48,069 bases of DNA from contig JAGXIJ010000065.1 in the NCBI GenBank assembly GCA_024635675.1, positions 1 to 48,069 of the forward strand, read 5' to 3'. Positions 19,492-28,218 of the stretch are shown here, piece by piece. The position numbers and the translations under genes were made by a program. The DNA comes from Gillisia sp. (lineage in GTDB: Bacteria > Bacteroidota > Bacteroidia > Flavobacteriales > Flavobacteriaceae). The notes under the pieces were generated by a model, which was not told the origin of the DNA, searched no databases, and was given only the letters and a program-made list of their open reading frames with translations. Within the stretch, counting starts at the first letter, position 1. Each line of letters opens with the position of its first letter.

Positions 19492-22400
19492 TTATAGATT
19501 TATGTTTACTTCCTTTTTCTCTTCCAAACTTTTCATTTTTTCTATTCTGTGTCCTGTTGCCAGATTATTTTCAGCATACCGCGGATCTGTGATATAAGCT
19601 TCCTTTCGCATTTTGCTTATTTCAATACTTAAAAAATCAAATTCCTCTGACACATTTCCATACATGGCATAGATTCCCAGTCCTCTAGAACTGAATTTTT
19701 CCGCAATAGGAGGGAAGAGAATAGTGTCAAAAAAATGACCTTCTCTGTCTAAAAAAGTGCCAAAACTCATAGGTTTTCCTTTTGCAGTCTTAGTGTTCTT
19801 AACTGTTACCAAATATCCGTAGATGAGAATATTTTTGTTTAAAAAATGTGCTAAGTCTTTTTGGCCATAGTTTGTTTTAGGCTGTTCTTGCAGTAATTCA
19901 AAATGACTGCAAAGTGGATATCCTAATAATTCTATCTGCTCAAATGCTTCTTCCAGGCAAGTGGTGTGCAAGGCGGGAAGGGTGTAATTCTTGGGCTTCG
20001 GAATAAATAAAGGCAACTGATTAGCCTTTTTAGGTGCTTTGCTTAACTTAAAATGTGCTTCCCAGAGTAATTTATACTTATCTATCCCCGTAAACCGAAA
20101 TGCATTAATTCTTATAAGAATACTTAATTGGTCTATGCTAATGGCAACCCGATTTATAAAATCGTCTAAAGACTTGAATTTGCCATTGAAGTTTCTGTTT
20201 TCAATAATACGTTGTGCTACTCGTGATTCCAGCTCTTTTAAATTTCCAAATCCTAAATAAATAGAGGTGCCTTTTATCGTGTTGTGGTAATCTCCTTCAT
20301 TAATACAAGGAGGTTCTACGGTGCCACCCATCATTTTGGCTTCATGCACATAAAGCTCCGGAGAATAGAAACCACCCCCATTATTAAGGGTTGCCACCAT
20401 ATACTCTAAGGGGAAATAGGTTTTTAGAAATAAACTCTGATAGCTTTCTACTGCATAACTTGCAGAATGACCTTTTGCAAAGGCATATCCCGCAAAGCTT
20501 TTTATTTGATCCCAGACTTCCAAAACCACCTTTTCTTCGATCCCTTTCTCATGGCAGTTGGAGATGAACTTTTCTTCCACTCGTTGAAATTCTTCTCGGG
20601 ATCGATACTTTCCGCTCATTCCGCGCCGCAAGACATCTGCTTCAGCAAGACTTAATCCGGCAAAATAATGGGCCACCTTAATTACATCTTCTTGATACAC
20701 CATGATGCCATAGGTATCGGGCATTATTTTCACCAGTTCTGGATGTGCATTTTCCCGACGTTCTGGGTATCTATGACGAAGAATGTACTCTCGCATCATT
20801 CCGCTCTTTGCCACCCCCGGACGAATAATAGAACTGGCAGCTACCAAGCCCAAATAAGTGTCTGTTTGTAATTTTTTAAGCAACATCCGCATTGCCGGAG
20901 ATTCTACATAAAAGCAGCCTATGCATGCGGCCTCTCTTATTAGATTGTTTATTTTAGGATCTTCTTTAAAGGTCTTCACATCGTGAATATCAAATGGAGC
21001 TGCTTCCGGCTGGTTCTTAGCAATGATATCTAAAGAATCCCTGATTTTCCCTAATCCGCGTTGCGCTAGAATATCGAATTTATAAAGCCCAACATCTTCT
21101 GCAATTACCATATCGAACTGTACGGTAGGAAATCCTTTTGGAGGAAGGTCTAAGGCAGAGAAAGCAGTAAGAGGTTTATTGGAGATGAGTATTCCCCCGG
21201 CATGAATACTTCGGTAATTAGGCATGCCTTGGATAAGCTCTCCGTATTTAATCACTATTTTATGAATATCATCCTGCTCGTTCTTGGGAAGACCACCTTT
21301 ACATAGTTTATCTATATCTTCTTTTGGAAGCCCAAATACTTTTCCTAATTCCCGGATAACGGCTCTGTATTGAAAGGTATTGTAAGTAGCAAGCAATGCA
21401 GTATGAGTGAATTCTTCAAAAATGAATCTGGTGATGTCTTCTCGATCGTTCCAGGAAAAATCTATATCGAAATCTGGTGGACTGGTGCGAAATTCATTTA
21501 TAAAGCGCTCAAAATAGAGATCTAATTCTATGGGGTCTACCTCGGTGATCTGAAGTAAATATGCTACAATACTATTTGCGCCACTGCCTCGCCCTACATA
21601 AAAATATCCCTGTGCTCGGGCATATTCGCAAATACGCCAGTTGATAAGGAAATAGGAAATAAAATTCATTTCCTTGATCACCTTTAACTCAGTAAGCATT
21701 CGTTTTAAAACATTGTCTTTGGCGTTTGGGTAGCGAATAAGAAGCCCCCTTTCGCAAAGTTCCTTTAGAAACCGTTCATCCTCGGCAGAACTTTTTCCAA
21801 AGACTTGTTGGTTTTGTGGTTTTCTGTTTTTGGAAAAATCGAAATTTATAGAGCAAGCTGCAAGTAGGTCTTCGGTATTCTTTAGAATGAAAGGGAAATC
21901 CTCTAAATGCTCTTTTAAGTTTTCAAGAGGACTCATTTGTTCATCTCTATCCGCTTGGTCTTCCGGGGAAAGTTTGCTTAAAAGGGTGTTAGCATTTATG
22001 GCGCGCAACAATCTATGCGCATTAAAATCGCGTTTATTTCTAAATGTAACCGATTGTAGTACCACTAGTTTGGTGGTTAGTGCTTTCAATTTTGAAAACT
22101 TTAATTTTCTTAATTCAGCAATACTTACCCCTATGAATTCATTTGATTCAAATTCAGTTATTTCTGAAGCTAGTATTTTTTCAAAAGGATAAATAACAAA
22201 AGCATTTTCAAATGGAGGGGCTTTATCTGGAATGGCTAGTTTTTGCTGAAGATGTTTAGAAAGGAAATTGTTTAGTTCCTGAAAACCTTCATTGTTCTTT
22301 GCGATGCCTACAAATTGTTGCTGTGCTCCATTTCTAAAATCTATCCCCAAAACAGGATTTATATTATAATCTGAAGCCATTCTCACAAAATTGAGGGAGG

Positions 22401-22527
22401 CCGAAGTATTATTTATGTCTGTAAGCACCAGTTTTTGGACATTATTTTCCCGGGCAAGTTCCAGAAGTTCTATTTCTGAAAAAGTCCCAAAGCGCATGCT
22501 GTAATATGTGTGGTTGTTTAAGTACAA
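19492..22527 (-). CDS. dnaE: DNA polymerase III alpha subunit-like / error-prone DnaE
   Basis: 1011 aa; GRGSGANSIVAYLL, PDFDIDFSWNDRE catalytic aspartates, N-terminal degenerate PHP; operonic with dinB. Confidence 0.88.
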   Translation of the reverse strand: MYLNNHTYYSMRFGTFSEIELLELARENNVQKLVLTDINNTSASLNFVRMASDYNINPVLGIDFRNGAQQQFVGIAKNNEGFQELNNFLSKHLQQKLAIPDKAPPFENAFVIYPFEKILASEITEFESNEFIGVSIAELRKLKFSKLKALTTKLVVLQSVTFRNKRDFNAHRLLRAINANTLLSKLSPEDQADRDEQMSPLENLKEHLEDFPFILKNTEDLLAACSINFDFSKNRKPQNQQVFGKSSAEDERFLKELCERGLLIRYPNAKDNVLKRMLTELKVIKEMNFISYFLINWRICEYARAQGYFYVGRGSGANSIVAYLLQITEVDPIELDLYFERFINEFRTSPPDFDIDFSWNDREDITRFIFEEFTHTALLATYNTFQYRAVIRELGKVFGLPKEDIDKLCKGGLPKNEQDDIHKIVIKYGELIQGMPNYRSIHAGGILISNKPLTAFSALDLPPKGFPTVQFDMVIAEDVGLYKFDILAQRGLGKIRDSLDIIAKNQPEAAPFDIHDVKTFKEDPKINNLIREAACIGCFYVESPAMRMLLKKLQTDTYLGLVAASSIIRPGVAKSGMMREYILRHRYPERRENAHPELVKIMPDTYGIMVYQEDVIKVAHYFAGLSLAEADVLRRGMSGKYRSREEFQRVEEKFISNCHEKGIEEKVVLEVWDQIKSFAGYAFAKGHSASYAVESYQSLFLKTYFPLEYMVATLNNGGGFYSPELYVHEAKMMGGTVEPPCINEGDYHNTIKGTSIYLGFGNLKELESRVAQRIIENRNFNGKFKSLDDFINRVAISIDQLSILIRINAFRFTGIDKYKLLWEAHFKLSKAPKKANQLPLFIPKPKNYTLPALHTTCLEEAFEQIELLGYPLCSHFELLQEQPKTNYGQKDLAHFLNKNILIYGYLVTVKNTKTAKGKPMSFGTFLDREGHFFDTILFPPIAEKFSSRGLGIYAMYGNVSEEFDFLSIEISKMRKEAYITDPRYAENNLATGHRIEKMKSLEEKKEVNINL

Positions 22528-22599
22528 TTTTGGTTCTCTGTTTTAATAAATGCTGTGTGCTCTTAGATGTTTTTTATTCTCCCCATAAGCTTCGAAAGG

Positions 22600-23814
22600 T
22601 TATTGCTTTCTATGTGCCAACACTACTGGGGGTTCTCCATTAAAAGGATTGGTCATTCTGCCGATGGTTTTAGCTCCTAAAGAAGCCGCTCTTAATACAC
22701 TTCTGTCTCCATATTTATTTCTAATGTTGTCCATGGCGTTATATAAATGCAGCACCTCTTCGTTATCATCGAACAAATTGATCTGATAATTTCCTCCGGC
22801 TAAATGACTAAAGCGTATCCCAATGAGCCTAACCAATAACCTGCGGTTGTATAATTTTTTGAATAAGTCTTGAAGCTTAGGAAGTAAAATATGATCGGCA
22901 CTGGTGTAGGGAATCTTGAGCTGTTTGGTGTAGGTGTTAAAATCTGAATATCTTATTTTCACTGCGATACAGGAGGTAAGTTTATCGCCACGCCGTAACT
23001 GATACGCAAGATTTTCTGTCATAGCGGTTAAGATGCTGGACAATCTGTTTACATCTATAGTATCTCGGTCGAAGGTGCGTTCGGTGGAGATAGATTTTCT
23101 TTCAGAATAGGGGATAATGGGAGTGTTGTCTATTCCTTGTGCCCGATGCCAGATAGTAGTACCGTTGGCGCCCAATACTTTTTGGATCATTTCCAGTGGC
23201 ATTTCTTGTATTGTTTTTATATGTCTAACGCCTAAATTGCGCAGCGTTTGATAGGTTTTGTCCCCTACCATCGGTATTTTTTTTACTGAAAGGGGTGCTA
23301 AAAACTCTTTTTCAAATCCGGAATCTATTTTTAGTTGATTGTTGGGTTTCGCTTCATTAGTTGCCACTTTAGACACGATCTTATTTACAGAAAGTCCGAA
23401 TGAAATAGGCAATCCTGTTTCCCGAATAATTTTTTTACGCAACTCGGTAGCATATTTATAACAGCCAAAAAAGCGATCCATTCCGGTAAGATCTGCATAG
23501 AATTCATCGATACTTGATTTTTCAAAAAGCGGGACCTCTGCTCTTATTATATCGGTTACATCTTTAGAATGTTTGCTGTAAGTACTGGCATCTCCTCTTA
23601 TAATAGTGGCTTCCGGGCATAATTGTCGGGCTAGTTTCATAGACATTCCCGAATGCACCCCGAAAGCTCTGGTCTCATAACTACATGCCGCAACCACTCC
23701 GCGATCACTAGTGCCGCCAACTAATAAAGGCCGGTTTTGTAATCGAGAATCTATTTTCCTTTCTACAGAAACATAGAAAGTATCTAGATCCAGATGTAAG
23801 ACTGTTTTTGCCAT
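22600..23814 (-). CDS. dinB: DNA polymerase IV (Y-family)
   Basis: 404 aa; VLHLDLDTFYVSVERK, ACSYETRAFGVHSGM, SSIDEFYADLTG. Confidence 0.95.
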   Translation of the reverse strand: MAKTVLHLDLDTFYVSVERKIDSRLQNRPLLVGGTSDRGVVAACSYETRAFGVHSGMSMKLARQLCPEATIIRGDASTYSKHSKDVTDIIRAEVPLFEKSSIDEFYADLTGMDRFFGCYKYATELRKKIIRETGLPISFGLSVNKIVSKVATNEAKPNNQLKIDSGFEKEFLAPLSVKKIPMVGDKTYQTLRNLGVRHIKTIQEMPLEMIQKVLGANGTTIWHRAQGIDNTPIIPYSERKSISTERTFDRDTIDVNRLSSILTAMTENLAYQLRRGDKLTSCIAVKIRYSDFNTYTKQLKIPYTSADHILLPKLQDLFKKLYNRRLLVRLIGIRFSHLAGGNYQINLFDDNEEVLHLYNAMDNIRNKYGDRSVLRAASLGAKTIGRMTNPFNGEPPVVLAHRKQ

Positions 23815-23850
23815 TTTATATCCTATTCCGTTTTAAATTTGGAATCATTA

Positions 23851-23858
23851 CAAAATTA
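23851..23858 (-). promoter_or_regulatory. Candidate -7 element (TAATTTTG) of the dinB-dnaE operon
   Basis: Minus-strand TAnnTTTG match about 37 nt upstream of the dinB start, abutting the 23859-23871 palindrome. Confidence 0.4.
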
Positions 23859-23871
23859 TGGAATTATTCCA
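23859..23871. promoter_or_regulatory. Operator candidate O1 TGGAATTATTCCA
   Basis: Palindrome GGAATTATTCC in the divergent S24-repressor/dinB region. Confidence 0.6.
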
Positions 23872-23877
23872 TTTAAA

Positions 23878-23890
23878 CGGAATAATTCCA
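23878..23890. promoter_or_regulatory. Operator candidate O2 CGGAATAATTCCA
   Basis: GGAATAATTCC, the reverse complement of the O1 core; centres 19 bp apart. Confidence 0.6.
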
Positions 23891-23899
23891 ATATAAAAA

Positions 23900-24700
23900 A
23901 TGGACTTATTCCAAAAAATGTTATATTTGGATATGGGAACAGATGTAACACTTGAAATTAAGCGATTTAAGGAAATTCGCGACGATCATAATTATACGCA
24001 AAGTGAATTTGCAGAATTGCTTGGGATTAAAAATTCTACAGCTGATATTGAACGCGGTCGCACAAAATTATCTGGTAAGATTGTCTCCGAATTATTACGC
24101 CAATTTGGAGTGAATCCCCTTTGGCTATTTGGAGAAAGCTCCCAAAAAATCTTACAAATCAATAAAGGAGATGTGAGCCCAAAAGTTATTACCGTAAATA
24201 GTGGAGAGGAAGAAAATATCATTTTAGTAAATCAAAAGGCTGCGGCCGGATATCCTCATAATGTTCAGGATGTAGAATGGTACCAGCAATTACCTGCTTT
24301 TGATATTCCCTTACCCGAATATAGAAATGCTTCGTATCGCGGATTCCAGGTAGAAGGAGATAGTATGATGCCTAACTTACGTCCAGGGGAATGGGTTCTA
24401 GGAAAGGGAATTCCAAGTATAAATGAGATAAGCAGCAATAAGATCTATGTGGTTGTATTATACGATTCTGTTCTTGTAAAGAAGATCAAGAAACTGGACG
24501 ATCCTTTTAAAGTGGTACTTATTTCTATTAATGAAGAATATGCACCGGTAGAAGTCAAAATAAGCGATATTCAGGAATTATGGCAGGTAAATAGCAAGCT
24601 TACTTTTAGCATAGATGCCACCTCAGAAAGTGGACTATTAAGACAATTGCAAGAATCTATGGAAGAATTGAAGAGCGAGTTCAAAAGTTTTAAAAGCTAA
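23900..24700 (+). CDS. XRE-HTH / S24 peptidase LexA/CI-like repressor
   Basis: HTH FKEIRDDHNYTQSEFAELLGI; cleavage site KAAAGYP; Ser in GDSMMPNL; Lys in YDSVLVKKI. The real start may be 23933. Confidence 0.88.
   Translation: MDLFQKMLYLDMGTDVTLEIKRFKEIRDDHNYTQSEFAELLGIKNSTADIERGRTKLSGKIVSELLRQFGVNPLWLFGESSQKILQINKGDVSPKVITVNSGEEENIILVNQKAAAGYPHNVQDVEWYQQLPAFDIPLPEYRNASYRGFQVEGDSMMPNLRPGEWVLGKGIPSINEISSNKIYVVVLYDSVLVKKIKKLDDPFKVVLISINEEYAPVEVKISDIQELWQVNSKLTFSIDATSESGLLRQLQESMEELKSEFKSFKS
23901..23913. promoter_or_regulatory. Operator candidate O3 TGGACTTATTCCA (imperfect)
   Basis: Matches O1 except one position; 23 bp centre-to-centre from O2. Confidence 0.45.
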
Positions 24701-24733
24701 AAAAAATCCATCTTGGTTGGAGATGGATTTTTT
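24701..24733. terminator. Bidirectional terminator
   Basis: Perfect 13-bp stem AAAAAATCCATCT / AGATGGATTTTTT. Confidence 0.85.
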
Positions 24734-24756
24734 AATATTTTAATTCATTTTTAATG

Positions 24757-24876
24757 CTAATCTACAGCATCTTCAACATCATCTGCTACTTTCTCTATAC
24801 CAGATTTTTCTCGGCAAGAGGTTAACACAATACTAGAAGTAAAGGTTAACGCTAATAAAAAAATTATTTTTTTCAT
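24757..24876 (-). CDS. 39-aa mini-lipoprotein (SCRE family)
   Basis: MKKIIFLLALTFTSSIVLTSCREKSGIEKVADDVEDAVD*; below the track length cut-off; SCRE lipobox as in its neighbours. Confidence 0.7.
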   Translation of the reverse strand: MKKIIFLLALTFTSSIVLTSCREKSGIEKVADDVEDAVD

Positions 24877-24974
24877 AATTTAAGAATTATTGGTTGTTTT
24901 AAATACCTAGCTTTCACTAATAGTAGTATTCATTTAATTGCTTGAGATGTCGATATATTTCTTAAAACAATAAA

Positions 24975-25256
24975 TTACATATCGTCTGTTCCTTCGATTT
25001 CAGCTTCTACTTCGTTACCAGCTTTTTTTACAGCATCCCCGGTTTTATGAGCAGCTTTATTAACAGCATCTCCAACATCATCTGCAGCTTCTTCTAGGTC
25101 ATCACCTACATCGTCCATATCATCGTTCATGTCATCCATATCGTCCATATCATCACTCATTTCCATATCATCACTTTCCTTTTTTGTATCTCTACATGAA
25201 GTGAAGAATGCAGTAAGCGTAAACGCTGTTGCTAATACTAAAATTGATTTTTTCAT
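24975..25256 (-). CDS. Small acidic lipoprotein (SCRDT family) with DDM repeats
   Basis: 93 aa; FFTSCRDTKKESDDMEMSDDMDDMDDMNDDMDDVGDDLEEAADDVGDAV. Confidence 0.75.
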   Translation of the reverse strand: MKKSILVLATAFTLTAFFTSCRDTKKESDDMEMSDDMDDMDDMNDDMDDVGDDLEEAADDVGDAVNKAAHKTGDAVKKAGNEVEAEIEGTDDM

Positions 25257-25374
25257 AAGTTTAAAATTTATAGTTATTGGTTTGTTTGATAATCGTGACT
25301 AATTAACAGTCAATTCTTTATAAATATATATAAAAAAGGATAAAATCTTTAAAATTTATAAAAATATGAGATAA

Positions 25375-25611
25375 TTAATTATCGTCCCCTATTTTATCAA
25401 TTTCCTGATCTATCTCCTTATTTACTTCTTTATCAACTTTTTCTGCTGTTCGTTCAAGGATTCCTTTGCGCTCCTCTACAGGTTCCGCTTTTTCGGATTC
25501 AACTCTAACTTCTTTTACTATAACCGTTTCTTTTTCGGCTGTGTCTCTACAAGAAATAAGTGTGGTTGCTCCCGTTAAAATTAAGGCCGTTAAATAAATT
25601 ACTCGTTTCAT
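25375..25611 (-). CDS. Small charged lipoprotein (SCRDT family)
   Basis: MKRVIYLTALILTGATTLISCRDTAEKETVIVKEV...; start moved from 25623 to the Met before the signal peptide. Confidence 0.72.
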   Translation of the reverse strand: MKRVIYLTALILTGATTLISCRDTAEKETVIVKEVRVESEKAEPVEERKGILERTAEKVDKEVNKEIDQEIDKIGDDN

Positions 25612-25725
25612 ATTAATTTGCATTTCAATTTAGATATCGAAATTACTACTTAATTAAATGGAGTGTTTATGTTTTTAGAATATTTTAGCAAAAAAAGGAC
25701 CTTGAAACCAAAATGGTAGATGATT

Positions 25726-26976
25726 TTAGCAATTTTTAACAAAATTAGCTTTCAAATAATTATTTACCATCTCTGTGGCGCCTACATTATGTTGAATGTA
25801 TTGTCCTGAAATTTGCCCTGTCTTCGATCTGAATTCTGAGTCGTTAACTAGTTTGTTAAGAATGGAGATTAGTTCAGTTCCAGATTTTACGGCAATTAAG
25901 CCTTTAAGATTTTCCAGTATAATAGCCTCTGGAAATTTTTCGAAATTAGTGCCCGTTATAATTGGAATCCCAAATGTTGCGGGTTCCAGTATATTATGAA
26001 GTCCAGTGGTCCCTACTGCCCCACCAACGTAGGCGATGTCTGCATAACTGTAGATCTTGGTCAATAAACCTATGGTATCTATAATCATCACCTTAGAATC
26101 TGCTAATTGTTTCCCCTCTTTTTCTGAAAAGAGAACAGAGGGAATTGAAATGCTATTTTGAAAATTCCTGATCCTATCCTGATCTATGGTATGAGGGGCA
26201 ATAATGATCTTAACGTCCAGATTGTTTTGTACTATGAAATCCTTCAATAATGATTCGTCTTCAGGCCAGGTGCTTCCTGCTACAATACACAATTTATTAT
26301 CTATAAACTCTTCAATAAAATCTAACTGGTTGTTTTGTTGAACCTGGTTACTAACTCTATCGAATCTTGTATCACCACTTACTGTTACATTCTTGAATCC
26401 TATGGAATTCAGTAATACTTTGGATTTTTCATTCTGAACAAAAAAATGATTAAAAGCTTCTAATGGTTTCTTATACCAATCGTTTTTAGATCTAAAAAAG
26501 AGCTGATCCTTTCTAAATCCACCAGAAATTAAAATTGAATTAATTTTTCTCCCTTTGAGTTCATTTAGAAAATTTGGCCAGAATTCATATTTCACGAAGA
26601 TCGCAAGCTCAGGGTGAATTAGATCTAAAAAGGATTTTGCATTCTTAATTGTGTCCAATGGCAAATAAACAACGACATCTGCTAATGGAGAATTTTTTTT
26701 AATCTCGTAACCCGAAGGGGAATAGAAACTCACTACAATTTTATAGGAAGGAAATAACGCTCTCACTTTTTCCATTACTGGGACACCCTGCTCATATTCT
26801 CCAAGGGAAGCCATATGAAACCAAATAACCCGATCGCTATCCTTAATTGCATCTTTTAGTAATGGAAGAGTGTTCTTTCTTCCATCTACGAAAAGTTTCA
26901 TTTTATGACTGAATATTGTGGAGACAGGCAACAATTTTTCAACTAACCAGATCGATATATTATAAAGTGTTTGCAA
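25726..26976 (-). CDS. waaA: 3-deoxy-D-manno-octulosonic acid (Kdo) transferase
   Basis: 416 aa; WFHMASLGEYEQGVPVMEKV, AGSTWPEDESLL, YVGGAVGTTGLHNILEPATFGIPIITG. Confidence 0.92.
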   Translation of the reverse strand: MQTLYNISIWLVEKLLPVSTIFSHKMKLFVDGRKNTLPLLKDAIKDSDRVIWFHMASLGEYEQGVPVMEKVRALFPSYKIVVSFYSPSGYEIKKNSPLADVVVYLPLDTIKNAKSFLDLIHPELAIFVKYEFWPNFLNELKGRKINSILISGGFRKDQLFFRSKNDWYKKPLEAFNHFFVQNEKSKVLLNSIGFKNVTVSGDTRFDRVSNQVQQNNQLDFIEEFIDNKLCIVAGSTWPEDESLLKDFIVQNNLDVKIIIAPHTIDQDRIRNFQNSISIPSVLFSEKEGKQLADSKVMIIDTIGLLTKIYSYADIAYVGGAVGTTGLHNILEPATFGIPIITGTNFEKFPEAIILENLKGLIAVKSGTELISILNKLVNDSEFRSKTGQISGQYIQHNVGATEMVNNYLKANFVKNC

Positions 26977-27074
26977 GCTGTTTTTATTTGATTGCTAAAA
27001 TACCTCTTTCCTAAAAATAGCATTGGTGATAGGGTCGATATTTTGTATTTTCGTTGAATTACAAGAAGAAACAG

Positions 27075-28208
27075 ATGAAAAAGATACAAATGGTTGACCT
27101 ACAGGGTCAATACGGCTCTATAAAAGATCAAATTAACGATTCCCTACAAGAAATAATGAATACTTCGGCATTTATAAATGGTCCGGAAGTTCAAAACTTT
27201 CAAAAAGAACTAGAAGAATACTTAGGGGTGAAGCATGTAATTCCTTGTGCAAATGGAACAGATGCCCTTCAAATTGCGATGATGGGACTAGGTTTAAAGC
27301 CAGGAGACGAAGTGATCACCGCAGACTTTACATTCGCTGCCACTGTGGAGGTGATAGCATTGTTGCAATTAACTCCGGTTTTAGTAGATGTAGATCCGGA
27401 GACTTTCAATATAGATCCTGAGGCCATTAAAGAAGCAATAACACCTCGAACCAAGGCGATAGTCCCGGTTCATCTTTTTGGTCAAACAGCCAATATGGAC
27501 GCTATTATGGAAATTGCCAAAGCCCATAATTTATTTGTGATCGAGGATAACGCCCAGGCTATTGGTGCCGATTTCCACTCTAAAGAAGGAAAAACCATTA
27601 AAACCGGAACCATTGGAGATGTTGGTTCTACTTCATTTTTCCCTTCTAAAAATTTAGGATGTTATGGGGATGGCGGTGCTATTTTCACCAATGATGATGA
27701 TCTGGCTCATACTCTTAGAGGAATTGTGAATCATGGAATGTACGAGCGATACCACCATGATGTTGTGGGTGTGAATTCCAGATTGGATAGTTTTCAAGCA
27801 GCAGTGCTTAGGGCTAAATTGCCCAAACTGGATATATATAATGAAGCACGAAAAGCGGCAGCTATAAGATATGACGAAGCCCTTGGAGGTCATGATCATA
27901 TAATAATTCCACATAGATCCGGTGATTGTGACACCCATGTTTTTCATCAATACACCTTAAAAATCACCAATGGGAAGCGTGACGAATTGGTAAAACATTT
28001 AAATGAACAAGGAATTCCTTGTGGAGTGTATTACCCAATTCCGTTGCACAATCAAAAAGCATATAAAGATGCGAGATATAATGAAGCGGATTTTCCGGTT
28101 ACCAATCAATTGATAAAAGAAGTGATCTCATTACCAATGCATACCGAGTTGGATAACGATCAAATAGATCATATAACCAAGACTATCATTGAATTTGTAA
28201 ATAATTAA
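27075..28208 (+). CDS. DegT/DnrJ/EryC1/StrS family aminotransferase
   Basis: MVDLQGQYGSIKDQI, ANGTDALQIAMMGLGLKPGDEVI, STSFFPSKNLGCYGDGGAIFTND; start from ATG 27075 (MKKIQMVDL). Confidence 0.93.
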   Translation: MKKIQMVDLQGQYGSIKDQINDSLQEIMNTSAFINGPEVQNFQKELEEYLGVKHVIPCANGTDALQIAMMGLGLKPGDEVITADFTFAATVEVIALLQLTPVLVDVDPETFNIDPEAIKEAITPRTKAIVPVHLFGQTANMDAIMEIAKAHNLFVIEDNAQAIGADFHSKEGKTIKTGTIGDVGSTSFFPSKNLGCYGDGGAIFTNDDDLAHTLRGIVNHGMYERYHHDVVGVNSRLDSFQAAVLRAKLPKLDIYNEARKAAAIRYDEALGGHDHIIIPHRSGDCDTHVFHQYTLKITNGKRDELVKHLNEQGIPCGVYYPIPLHNQKAYKDARYNEADFPVTNQLIKEVISLPMHTELDNDQIDHITKTIIEFVNN

Positions 28209-28218
28209 AAACCTTTCT

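Noticed and set aside
18383-25611. Prophage or toxin-antitoxin interpretation of the CI-like repressor locus
   Set aside because: No integrase, structural phage genes or toxin-like ORFs are nearby; the divergent genes are DNA polymerases.
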